Source: an uncultured Collinsella sp. (GTDB lineage: Bacteria > Actinomycetota > Coriobacteriia > Coriobacteriales > Coriobacteriaceae). From it: 34,501 nt of DNA. Where the stretch lies: contig CAUCLI010000015.1 of assembly GCA_958443615.1 (NCBI GenBank), forward strand, positions 1 to 34,501. Reading direction: 5' to 3'. Numbering within the stretch: position 1 is the stretch's first letter; each line of letters opens with the position of its first letter. A model generated the notes under the pieces. The model was not told where the DNA came from. It did not search any database and saw only the letters and a list, made by a program, of their open reading frames with translations. Shown here in pieces: positions 16,639-23,408 of this stretch. Position numbers and translations under genes: made by a program.

Positions 16639-17355
16639 TTACGCCACGGTCCAAGTCACAGCGGGATCATCCGCGATGGGGCTGGAGAAGTAGAGCACCT
16701 TGGACAGCGTCCCATCGAAGTAGATGTTGCCCGAAACCGATCCGCCGACGGAAAGGTCGCCGTAGTTGATCGCATTCTCTTCGCCATCGAAATACGTGAT
16801 ATCGCTGCGAACGCCCGTCTCGTTCTCCCCCTTCCAGTCGTATGAACTGAAGGAGGCGGGCTCATCGCCGTTGTTTTCGTAGGTGACGTTGACCCGGGTC
16901 ACGTCGGTCCCATCGTACTTGACCAGACCGGGAGCCACCTCGTTGACCGTCACGGACAAGCCGTTTTCGAGCTCGACCTTGGAACCGATCGCCAGCTCAT
17001 CTGCGGGCTTCGGCTCGCCGTCCTCCCTCTTCCCATCGCCCTCAGACGACTGAACCGCCTGGGGCCCGTTCATCGCGTCGTCGACAGCGGCGCTGTACAT
17101 GCTCTGACTCATCAGGACGGCGGCAACTGCCACGACATTCACCGCGACCGCAATTCCCGCCAAACCCTTGCCCGCCCGCTTGCCGCGAGCGCACGAGACC
17201 ATGCCCGCAATCGCAAGCGCCGCGCCGATCAGCGCAACGAAAAACGAGATGTTGTTGATGAACGGCATCAATGATGTGAGCAGAGCCAGAGTGCCGATGA
17301 TCAGGCCCGCGATCGCAAGGCCGGAGCGACGCTGCTTGCCAGAAGTCTCTTCCAT
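16639..17355 (-). CDS. Membrane protein with DUF4352 extracellular domain
   Basis: The product is 238 residues. Three hydrophobic segments fill residues about 12-90 (SGLAIAGLIIGTLALL, ISFFVALIGAALAIAGMV, GLAGIAVAVNVVAVAAVLM), in the manner of DUF4190-type membrane regions. A polar, acidic linker (about 100-130) leads to a beta-rich DUF4352-like domain with LENGLSVTVNEV, TRVNVTYENNGDEPASFSSYDWK and GGSVSGNIYFD. This domain is common in surface proteins of Gram-positive bacteria and often follows a lipid or membrane anchor; its ligand is generally unknown. The ATG at 17355 follows AAGGAT. It lies about 100 bases upstream of the HTH-kinase pair on the same strand, so co-transcription is possible. 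Confidence 0.75.
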   Translation of the reverse strand: MEETSGKQRRSGLAIAGLIIGTLALLTSLMPFINNISFFVALIGAALAIAGMVSCARGKRAGKGLAGIAVAVNVVAVAAVLMSQSMYSAAVDDAMNGPQAVQSSEGDGKREDGEPKPADELAIGSKVELENGLSVTVNEVAPGLVKYDGTDVTRVNVTYENNGDEPASFSSYDWKGENETGVRSDITYFDGEENAINYGDLSVGGSVSGNIYFDGTLSKVLYFSSPIADDPAVTWTVA

Positions 17356-17519
17356 GGTTTCATCCTTCCACAACAGAGGGCCCTTCCGTCGGCCCTCGAC
17401 TGGCCCCATTATTGGAAAGCGCCCCCTGGGTTTCATTAGCCCGCAGCTAATGAGCCGACACCCCATCGTCGTGAGGCTTGCTCTACCATGTTCACCAGAG
17501 AGCGAACCGGGAGGAACCT

Positions 17520-17813
17520 ATGGCGAGCAACAAAAGATCGGCGCGCACAAAGCAACGTGCGGCATTTGAGGCTGGGTTTGACGGAAACGCCATGGGCGAC
17601 CTATTCGCACGCGAGCGGGAGCGCGAAGATCGCCTCGATGCCGAACACGAGACAGCACTCCGCCGCAAAGCCTGCGAGTCCAAGAACCGCTACTCGAGCA
17701 AAGCGGAGGCAGAGGACGCCATAGCCTCATGCGCCGAGCACGGGCGCCGCGGGCTTTCGTCCTACCGCTGCCCCCACTGCAACGGATGGCACCTCACGAG
17801 CCACCCGCGATAA
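17520..17813 (+). CDS. Small basic zinc-ribbon-like protein
   Basis: The product is 97 residues, highly charged, beginning with a Lys/Arg-rich stretch (SNKRSARTKQRAAF). The C-terminus SSYRCPHCNGWHLTSHPR holds the CxxC plus WHLTS motif seen in small actinobacterial and phage-borne proteins, with one CxxC and a nearby His as possible zinc ligands. KNRYSSKAEAEDAIA before it is also typical. GGGAGGAA lies just before the ATG. Function is unknown; nucleic-acid binding is a reasonable guess from the charge. It converges with the DUF5714 gene. Confidence 0.75.
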   Translation: MASNKRSARTKQRAAFEAGFDGNAMGDLFAREREREDRLDAEHETALRRKACESKNRYSSKAEAEDAIASCAEHGRRGLSSYRCPHCNGWHLTSHPR

Positions 17814-17885
17814 GTCGGCCGGCCGTCGTTGGGCCGAGCGCCGCAAGCCGCCGGCACTCAAACGCCATCCATTGCCCTCTTGAAC

Positions 17886-18449
17886 TTAAGCGTGGTAAGG
17901 GCATTCGCCCCCGAGGCATGCCTTGTTCAGCGACGCCACGGCGCACTCCGGCACCTGCTCACCGACTTTGAGACGCAACCCAAAATAGTCGTTAAACCAT
18001 GGGACGGCCACGCGAACGGCGATGCGCGAATCTCGCTTGCAGCAACGAGGCGAGCCCGCCCGGGCGATAGCGGCCAGGATATCCGAAACCATGAGCTGCC
18101 CCTCGCTCCACCCTTTGGAGCGCAAAGGCGCGTTGTCGGCCAGAACGGCAAACGCCATGCCGCAAGAGACCGCCGCCCCGCACATACCCCACTTGGCGCA
18201 TGTAGCTCCCGGCACGCAGGCGGCGCGAGAGTCGAGCTCCGCCAGGGCGTCGGAAAGATTGACGCCGTCGTGGCAGGCGGAAGGCCATGCGCAGGCGAGC
18301 AATGAGGCGCCGACCAGGAAGTGATGCACGGGACCGAACGCCGCGCAGCGCTCATCGGACATGAGTGCCTCCAGCAGCGCTGCGGGATCTTCGCCCCGCC
18401 ACGCCAAGCACGCCTCGTGAATCCAGACCCTATCTTCCGTGGTCGCCAT
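17886..18449 (-). CDS. DUF5714 cysteine-rich protein
   Basis: The protein has 187 residues. It carries the DUF5714 pattern: PVHHFLVGASLLACAW, CAKWGMCGAAVSCGMAFAV, SPRCCKRDSRIAVRVAV, and the closing ACLGGECPYHA. Cysteines in WGMCG, SCG, RCCKR and GGECP are likely metal or sulfur ligands. DUF5714 occurs in archaea and anaerobic bacteria, in some cases joined to SAM methyltransferases; its function is unknown to me. The divergent neighbour is an ArsR-fusion and the shared intergenic region has a duplicated operator-like sequence, so arsenic or another thiophilic metal may induce it. ATG 18449 follows GGAAGGTGGGGG; the longer frame to 19088 runs through the operator and the next gene, so it is rejected. 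Confidence 0.8.
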   Translation of the reverse strand: MATTEDRVWIHEACLAWRGEDPAALLEALMSDERCAAFGPVHHFLVGASLLACAWPSACHDGVNLSDALAELDSRAACVPGATCAKWGMCGAAVSCGMAFAVLADNAPLRSKGWSEGQLMVSDILAAIARAGSPRCCKRDSRIAVRVAVPWFNDYFGLRLKVGEQVPECAVASLNKACLGGECPYHA

Positions 18450-18471
18450 GCCCCCACCTTCCCATTTACAC

Positions 18472-18521
18472 ATAGACATCTGTCGATATGTTATCATATA
18501 GACATACATCGATATGTAATC
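18472..18521. promoter_or_regulatory. Tandem ArsR-type operators in divergent promoter
   Basis: Two 24-base direct repeats (18472-18495 and 18498-18521) differ at only four positions and start 26 bases apart. Both share ATAGACAT at the left and TCGATATGT at the right. The second has the dyad TACAT-CGAT-ATGTA (18507-18520 region). The repeats sit between the DUF5714 start (18449) and the ArsR-fusion start (18553), an ideal place for one regulator to control both genes. The ArsR fusion is the obvious candidate. Confidence 0.65.
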
Positions 18522-18552
18522 ACAGCTGGTAGATGATGGGAGATTCGGGGAT

Positions 18553-19251
18553 ATGGGCAAACCGGTCGTGGCATTCGTCTGCACGCACAACGCCTGTCGG
18601 AGCCAGATCGCAGAGGCGATGGCGCACCAGTTCGCAGGCGACGTCATGATCGCGCATTCCGCGGGAACGCACCCGGTGGAGACCGTCAACCCCGACGCCG
18701 CGCGCCTGCTGGCAAGCGAATACGGATTCGATGTGGCGTCGCTCGAACCAAAATCCCTGACCCGTCTGCCCGATGTCGACATCCTCATCACCATGGGATG
18801 CGGCGTTGAATGCCCCTCCCTGTCGGCAATGTATCGCGAGGACTGGGGGCTGGAAGACCCCACCGGCAAGGACGACGGCACGTTCCTGAAAACGATGCGC
18901 GTCATCCAGCAGCGGGTCATCGGGCTTAGGGCCCGCATCGTGGCTGGCGAGTTCGACCGCGAACGGCTCGCATCGAACCTCAAGGCGCTGGGCGACCCCA
19001 ACCGCCTCCGCATCGTCGAGCTCTTGTGGAACGGCGAGGAGCAATGCGCCTGCAACCTCCTCTCGGAGCTCGAGATCTCGCAGCCCACGCTCTCCCATCA
19101 CATGGCGGCGCTTCGAGATACCGACATCGTGCGCGCCCGCAGGGACGGGCGCTGGATGCACTACCGGCTCGATCACGATGTCCTCGATGCGATCGCCGCG
19201 CTGCTGGGGCAGAGCATCGCCTACCGCGCATGGGAAGACGCGGACGATTAG
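18553..19251 (+). CDS. LMW-phosphatase/arsenate-reductase-like protein fused to ArsR
   Basis: The product is 232 residues with two domains. Residues about 4-130 are a low-molecular-weight phosphatase/thioredoxin-linked arsenate reductase fold: the P-loop is VCTHNACRSQ (Cys10 to Arg16), AHSAGTHPVETVNPDAARLL follows, and LEDPTGKDD holds the general-acid Asp. Residues about 138-225 are an ArsR-SmtB winged helix: LGDPNRLRIVELLWNG, then the CxC of QCACNLL in the metal-sensing helix, and SQPTLSHHMAALRDTDIVRARRDGRWMHYRL. The first domain would reduce arsenate and the second would sense arsenite. No ArsB or Acr3 exporter is adjacent. A weak ribosome-binding site (GGGGAT) precedes the ATG. It lies divergent to DUF5714 across the duplicated operator. 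Confidence 0.88.
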   Translation: MGKPVVAFVCTHNACRSQIAEAMAHQFAGDVMIAHSAGTHPVETVNPDAARLLASEYGFDVASLEPKSLTRLPDVDILITMGCGVECPSLSAMYREDWGLEDPTGKDDGTFLKTMRVIQQRVIGLRARIVAGEFDRERLASNLKALGDPNRLRIVELLWNGEEQCACNLLSELEISQPTLSHHMAALRDTDIVRARRDGRWMHYRLDHDVLDAIAALLGQSIAYRAWEDADD

Positions 19252-19392
19252 GCCCACGCACCCGAAATACCATCGGTACGCCGCGCGCGCCGGGCGATGG
19301 ACCGTCCGCCTCGGCCGTGCTACACTCACCATCGCCCGCCCGGTAGATCCGGGCCCCATGCGAGGGCACCACCGCGAAGAGACAAGGCGACC

Positions 19393-19404
19393 ATGCGCTT
19401 CTAG
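19393..19404 (+). CDS. Candidate three-residue leader ORF (Met-Arg-Phe)
   Basis: ATG CGC TTC TAG reads Met-Arg-Phe-stop and is preceded by AAGG (19384-19387) at about five bases from the ATG. Its stop codon overlaps the first bases of the anti-Shine-Dalgarno arm that begins at 19403. This suggests ribosome-mediated attenuation, but chance occurrence of so short an ORF is quite possible. Another overlapping leader frame begins with the ATG at 19358 and ends at 19431. Confidence 0.4.
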   Translation: MRF

Positions 19405-19457
19405 ACATCCCCATCAACTGACCCGTTGACCTCCGATAGAACAAGGAGGGGATGTCT
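19403..19457 (+). promoter_or_regulatory. Anti-Shine-Dalgarno hairpin leader of ABC-F gene
   Basis: AGACATCCCC (19403-19412) and GGGGATGTCT (19448-19457) are a perfect 10-bp inverted repeat. The right arm overlaps the ABC-F ribosome-binding site AAGGAGGGG (19443-19451) and ends three bases before the start codon. A nested stem TCAAC (19414-19418) with GTTGA (19425-19429) lies inside. A competing pair, CCTCC (19430-19434) with GGAGG (19445-19449), can also bind the site. Such alternative folds are the mark of translational attenuators of ribosome-protection genes; the ligand would be an antibiotic. Confidence 0.6.
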
Positions 19458-19459
19458 TC

Positions 19460-20980
19460 ATGCAGCTCGCACTCTCGCGCGTGACCTACACGCACCCCGC
19501 GGCGCAAGACCCCATTTTGAATAACGTGACCATCACCTTCCCGCAGGGCTGGACCGGCCTTTTGGGCGACAACGGCTGTGGCAAGTCCACACTCGCCAAA
19601 ATCGCCTGCGGCTTGATCGCACCCGACTCCGGCACCGTATCGTATGGGCTGTTCGCCGTCTATTGTCCGCAAGAAGCCGACGAGGCGCCTCATGCGCTCG
19701 CGGACTTCGCACTCGACTTTGGCCGCGATGCCCGCAGCCTCCGCAAACGCCTCAACCTCACCGACGACATGCCCTGGCGCTGGGACGAGCTCAGCTTCGG
19801 CGAGCGGAAGAAGCTGCAAATCGCCTGCGCCCTGTGGCAGCGCCCCGATGTGCTCGCGATCGACGAGCCCACCAACCACCTCGACCGCGAGGCACGCATG
19901 CAGCTGAGATCCCTGCTCGCGGGATTTTCCGGCATCGGCATCCTGGTGAGCCACGACCGCGAGCTGCTGGATGCGCTCGTAGACCGCTGCGCATCGTTCG
20001 AGCCCACGGGGCCACAGGGCGAGATGCGCATCGTCGTGCGGCCCGGAGGTTACACGCAGGCAAGCGAACAGGCAAAACGCGAGCGCAGGGCAAACGCCGA
20101 CGAGCGAAAGCGCGCCAAAGACGAGCTCTCCCGCCTCACCGCCGAGCGGGAGCAGCGCTCCCAAGAGGCCGCGCGGGCGGATGCCAGGCGATCGAAGCGG
20201 GGGCTCGACCCCAAGGACAGGAGCGCGCGGGCGAAAATCGACCTCGCCATCTTCACCGGGCAGGACGGCGCTAGGGGCAAGCTGCTGCGGCAGATGGACG
20301 GCCGCATGGCCGCGGCGCAAAACAGGGCCGACGCGATATTCGTCCCCAAACGCTACGACGGCAGCCTGTTCCTGGACGCCAAACCCAGCCCCCGCAAAAC
20401 CGTGCTCCACATACCCGCGGGCATCATCCCGTGCGGCGAGGGGACACTTGAGCTGCCAGAGATCTTCGTGGGGAACACCGACCGAATCGGCATCGTGGGA
20501 CCGAACGGAGCGGGTAAATCCACCCTGCTCGACCACGTGCGCGACATGCTCGGGAAGCAGGCCGAGCAACTGGGGGTGAACGCCCTCACGGTCCTCGACA
20601 TCCCTCAGGAGCCGAATCCCACGCGGCGCAGGCGGGTCCTCGAGACGGTCCGCTCCCTCTCCCCCGCCGATCGGGGTCGCGTGCTCAGCTGCGCCGCACA
20701 ATTGAATTCCGACCCCGACCGCATCCTGGAAGGAGCCGCCACCAGCCCCGGCGAACTGCGGAAACTCATGATCGCCCTCGGCCTGCTGGACGCGCCCGCG
20801 CTCATCATCATGGACGAGCCCACCAACCATCTCGACCTGCACTCGGTCGAGGCGCTCGAACGGGCGCTCGCGCAGTTCGGCGGCGCGCTGCTGCTGGTGA
20901 GCCACGACCGCGCGTTCCTGCGCGCGTGCACAAACATCACCTGGGAGATCAAAGGCGGGACCCTGCTCCAGCGTTTGTAA
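19460..20980 (+). CDS. ABC-F family ATPase (ribosome protection/translation factor)
   Basis: The protein has 506 residues with two ABC cassettes and no membrane segment. Cassette 1: Walker A GDNGCGKST, signature LSFGERKKLQIA, Walker B VLAIDEPTNHLD. Cassette 2: Walker A GPNGAGKST, signature-like TSPGELRKLMIA, Walker B LIIMDEPTNHLD. Between them a long charged, Arg/Lys-rich interdomain linker (about 195-300) reaches toward the ribosomal peptidyl-transferase centre in this family. ABC-F proteins eject antibiotics or rescue stalled ribosomes. The leader before it, with a short ORF and a hairpin closing the ribosome-binding site, argues for an inducible antibiotic-resistance type over a housekeeping EttA type, but the drug class cannot be read from the sequence. 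Start ATG 19460 follows AAGGAGGGG. Confidence 0.88.
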   Translation: MQLALSRVTYTHPAAQDPILNNVTITFPQGWTGLLGDNGCGKSTLAKIACGLIAPDSGTVSYGLFAVYCPQEADEAPHALADFALDFGRDARSLRKRLNLTDDMPWRWDELSFGERKKLQIACALWQRPDVLAIDEPTNHLDREARMQLRSLLAGFSGIGILVSHDRELLDALVDRCASFEPTGPQGEMRIVVRPGGYTQASEQAKRERRANADERKRAKDELSRLTAEREQRSQEAARADARRSKRGLDPKDRSARAKIDLAIFTGQDGARGKLLRQMDGRMAAAQNRADAIFVPKRYDGSLFLDAKPSPRKTVLHIPAGIIPCGEGTLELPEIFVGNTDRIGIVGPNGAGKSTLLDHVRDMLGKQAEQLGVNALTVLDIPQEPNPTRRRRVLETVRSLSPADRGRVLSCAAQLNSDPDRILEGAATSPGELRKLMIALGLLDAPALIIMDEPTNHLDLHSVEALERALAQFGGALLLVSHDRAFLRACTNITWEIKGGTLLQRL

Positions 20981-21025
20981 ATCGGAAGCGCTCCCATCCG
21001 CGGCGTCGCGGGCGAAACGAGAAAG

Positions 21026-21049
21026 CGGGCGGGTCCATCTCGCCCGGTT
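21026..21049 (+). terminator. Weak terminator-like hairpin after ABC-F
   Basis: CGGGCG (21026-21031) and CGCCCG (21041-21046) form a stem with a nine-base loop, followed by GTTT. The stem is short, so the call is tentative. Confidence 0.4.
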
Positions 21050-21093
21050 TAGGCAAACAGCGCCCTCAACCGGAACAAACGCCACCCCATTCG

Positions 21094-21218
21094 AAGTTCT
21101 GCCGCAGTTTTCGAGGACCTCGTGAGTAGACGACGATTACACCCCGACAAAGTCGCAGGTAGAACGCTTGCCGGTTTTTTGTCTACCTTCAAGGTCACCG
21201 AAAACTGCGGCAAAACTT
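21094..21218. repeat. Intergenic inverted-repeat element
   Basis: Arms at 21094-21131 and 21181-21218 (38 bases each) are inverted copies, identical at about 31 positions; the outer 27 bases match at 24. The core shared by both arms is TGCCGCAGTTTTCG. The loop of 49 bases holds no gene. A compact palindrome like this in a gap may be a MITE, a REP-like repeat or a structured RNA. Apart from it and the hairpins at 21026 and 21234, I see nothing in 20981-21358. Confidence 0.65.
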
Positions 21219-21233
21219 CCCTTCGGAAGCGAA

Positions 21234-21268
21234 CAGGGGGTTCCGCTCATCGCGAACGGAACCCCCTG
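21234..21268 (-). terminator. Strong hairpin downstream of guaA
   Basis: CAGGGGGTTCCG (21234-21245) and CGGAACCCCCTG (21257-21268) form a perfect 12-bp stem with an 11-base loop. It lies 90 bases past the guaA stop on the minus strand. The minus-strand tail is TTCGCTTCC, so the T-run is poor. A smaller hairpin, CTTCC-CTTC-GGAAG (21216-21229), adjoins it. Confidence 0.55.
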
Positions 21269-21358
21269 CATCGATAACAGCCGGATTCGGGGAGGGCGCG
21301 AGTTTGAAATATCGTCTGCCCTCATGGGGATCAACTTGCGCCTGCCCCGATTGACCTA

Positions 21359-22342
21359 TTACTCGAATTCGATCGTGCCGCAGGGCTTCGGGGTGAGGTC
21401 GTACAGGACACGGCAGATGCCGTCGACCTCGGAGGCGATGCGGTCGCCGATCTTCTTGAGGAGCGCCCAGTCGAGCTCGGGCACCTCGGCGGTCATGGCG
21501 TCGACGGTGTTGACGGCGCGGATGAACGCCGGCCACTCGTAGAGGCGCTTGCCCTCCTTCACGCCGGTGACGCGGAAGTCGGGCACGGACACGAAGTACT
21601 GCCAGACCTTGCCCTCAAGACCGGCCGCGGCAAACTCCTCGCGCAGGATCGCGTCGGCCTCGCGCAGGGCCTCCAGGCGATCGCGGGTGATGGCACCCAG
21701 GCAGCGCACGCCCAGGCCGGGGCCCGGGAAGGGCTGGCGCTCGACCATGTTCTCGGGCAGGCCGAGCTCGCGACCGACCACGCGGACCTCGTCCTTGTAC
21801 AGCAGGCGGACGGGCTCGCAGAGCTCGAACTGCAGGTCGTCCGGCAGACCGCCGACGTTGTGGTGGGCCTTCACGCCGTCGGACTCGAGGATGTCGGGGT
21901 AGATGGTGCCCTGGGCGAGGAAGGAAACCTCGTCGCCCACCTTGCGGGCCTCCTCCTCGAACACGCGGATGAACTCGGCGCCGATGATCTTGCGCTTTGC
22001 CTCGGGCTCGGCCACGCCGTCGAGCAGGGACAGGAAGCGGTCCGTGGCGTCGACGTAGACGAGGTTGGCGTCGAGCTGATTGCGGAACACGTCGACGACC
22101 TGCTCGGACTCGCCCTTGCGCATGAGGCCGTGGTTCACGTGCACGCAGATGAGCTGCTTGCCGATGGCCTTGATCAGCAGCGCGGCGACCACTGAGGAGT
22201 CGACGCCGCCGGACAGGGCCAGAAGGGCCTTCTTATCACCGATCTGCTCGCGGCAGGCGGCGACCTGCTCCTCGATGAAGGCCTGAGCGAGCTCGGGGGT
22301 GGTGATGCGGACCATGTCGTCGGGGCGCTTGTTCAGATCCAT
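21359..22342 (-). CDS. guaA: GMP synthase ATP-pyrophosphatase subunit
   Basis: The product is 327 residues and covers only the ATP-PPase and dimerisation domains of GMP synthase. The P-loop LALSGGVDSSVVAALL (about 41-56) begins close to the N-terminus; family stretches KRKIIGAEFIRVF, FLAQGTIYPDILES, HHNVGGLP, RQPFPGPGLGVRCLG and the terminal KPCGTIEFE all follow. It makes GMP from XMP, ATP and ammonia. The usual bacterial protein is about 510-525 residues with an N-terminal glutamine amidotransferase domain, which is absent here. The 69 codons open upstream of the chosen start contain no amidotransferase motif. ATG 22342 follows AAAGGAG. So a separate amidotransferase subunit must be encoded elsewhere, or the enzyme uses free ammonia. 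Confidence 0.92.
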   Translation of the reverse strand: MDLNKRPDDMVRITTPELAQAFIEEQVAACREQIGDKKALLALSGGVDSSVVAALLIKAIGKQLICVHVNHGLMRKGESEQVVDVFRNQLDANLVYVDATDRFLSLLDGVAEPEAKRKIIGAEFIRVFEEEARKVGDEVSFLAQGTIYPDILESDGVKAHHNVGGLPDDLQFELCEPVRLLYKDEVRVVGRELGLPENMVERQPFPGPGLGVRCLGAITRDRLEALREADAILREEFAAAGLEGKVWQYFVSVPDFRVTGVKEGKRLYEWPAFIRAVNTVDAMTAEVPELDWALLKKIGDRIASEVDGICRVLYDLTPKPCGTIEFE

Positions 22343-22502
22343 GGGTCTCCTTTCAAGGGCGCGCGCTGCGGGCGCGACGGGACGTCTTTTTGGCGGGACG
22401 TCATATACCACACAGCATTATGCCTTTTCCGCGTGATAGATGCGGGAGAATCGTGCGGTGATGATACGATTTCCACCGTAGAAATCTTCAAAAGGAGGAC
22501 CG

Positions 22503-23402
22503 ATGGTCACCCTATCCGACGCCCGCATCGACGAGCTCATCGCCGAGGACGTACCTTATATCGACTTGACCAGCCATATCCTGGGCGTCGACGCCCAACC
22601 GGGAGAGATGGAGTACTTCACCCGCGAGGCCTGCGTGCTCGCCGGAGGCGAGGTGGCCTCCCGCATCGCCTCCAAGCTCGGGTGCACCGTCACATGCATC
22701 CTGCCCGACGGCACGGAGCTCGAGGCGGGCCAGGCCTTCATGACGCTTCGCGGAACCGCCTCCCAGCTTCATCAGGCCTGGAAGGTCTGCCTCAACGTCT
22801 TCGACCACCTCTCCGCCGTGGCCACCAAGACCCGCATGATGGTCGATGCCGCGCATGCCGCCAACCCGTCCTGCGAGGTCCTCACCACGCGCAAGAGCAT
22901 GCCGGGCGTGAAGGACCTCCTCGTTGAGGCCACCATCGCGGGCGGGGCGTTCCCCCACCGCCTGGGCCTGTCCGAGACGGTCCTGGTGTTCGACCATCAC
23001 CTCTCGTTCATGGGAGGAATCGACGCGTTCATCGAGCAGCTGCCGCAAATCCGCTCTCGCTGCATCGAGAAGAAGCTGTTCGTCGAGGTGAACGCCGAGC
23101 AGGCGCTCGCCCTCGCATGGCACAACGCCGCCTGCACGCGCGCCTGCGCCGCCTCGCGCGGGGGCGTTGCCTGGGCCGGCGTCGACGGCGTCCAGCTCGA
23201 TAAGGTTGCCATCGACGAGCTTGCCGAGCTGGTGGGCAACCTGCGCGCACTCGACCCGCGCCTCACCATCATCGCCGCCGGCGGCGTCAATCCGGGCAAC
23301 GCCGGGGAGTACGCGGCCACCGGCGTGGACGGACTCGCCACCACCGCGCCCTTCACCGCCAAGCCCATCGACATGAGCGTCCGCATGCGACGCCTGGGAT
23401 AG
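22503..23402 (+). CDS. modD: ModD-like quinolinate-phosphoribosyltransferase-fold protein
   Basis: The protein has 299 residues. It opens with VTLSDARIDELIAEDVPYIDLTSHILG, typical of ModD, followed by the NadC-like fold: KVCLNVFDHLSAVATKTRMMVDAA, TTRKSMPGVKDLLVEATIAGGAFPHRLGLSETVLVFDHH, KKLFVEVNAEQA, and GVDGVQLDKV. NadC makes nicotinate mononucleotide from quinolinate and PRPP. ModD is a relative named for its place in molybdate loci, and its reaction is not established. No molybdate transporter is visible here; the next gene, six bases on, is an amino-acid-type permease. AAAAGGAGG stands before the ATG. An authentic NadC is less likely because the ModD N-terminus is clear and no nadA or nadB is adjacent. 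Confidence 0.85.
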   Translation: MVTLSDARIDELIAEDVPYIDLTSHILGVDAQPGEMEYFTREACVLAGGEVASRIASKLGCTVTCILPDGTELEAGQAFMTLRGTASQLHQAWKVCLNVFDHLSAVATKTRMMVDAAHAANPSCEVLTTRKSMPGVKDLLVEATIAGGAFPHRLGLSETVLVFDHHLSFMGGIDAFIEQLPQIRSRCIEKKLFVEVNAEQALALAWHNAACTRACAASRGGVAWAGVDGVQLDKVAIDELAELVGNLRALDPRLTIIAAGGVNPGNAGEYAATGVDGLATTAPFTAKPIDMSVRMRRLG

Positions 23403-23408
23403 GAAACC

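Noticed and set aside
19358..19431. 23-residue leader frame before ABC-F
   Set aside because: It overlaps the shorter Met-Arg-Phe ORF in another frame and lacks a clear ribosome-binding site, so it is kept only as an alternative leader.
18980..21085. 701-codon open frame on the minus strand
   Set aside because: It is antisense to the ABC-F gene and the ArsR end and shows no domain, while the plus-strand genes have complete Walker and HTH motifs.
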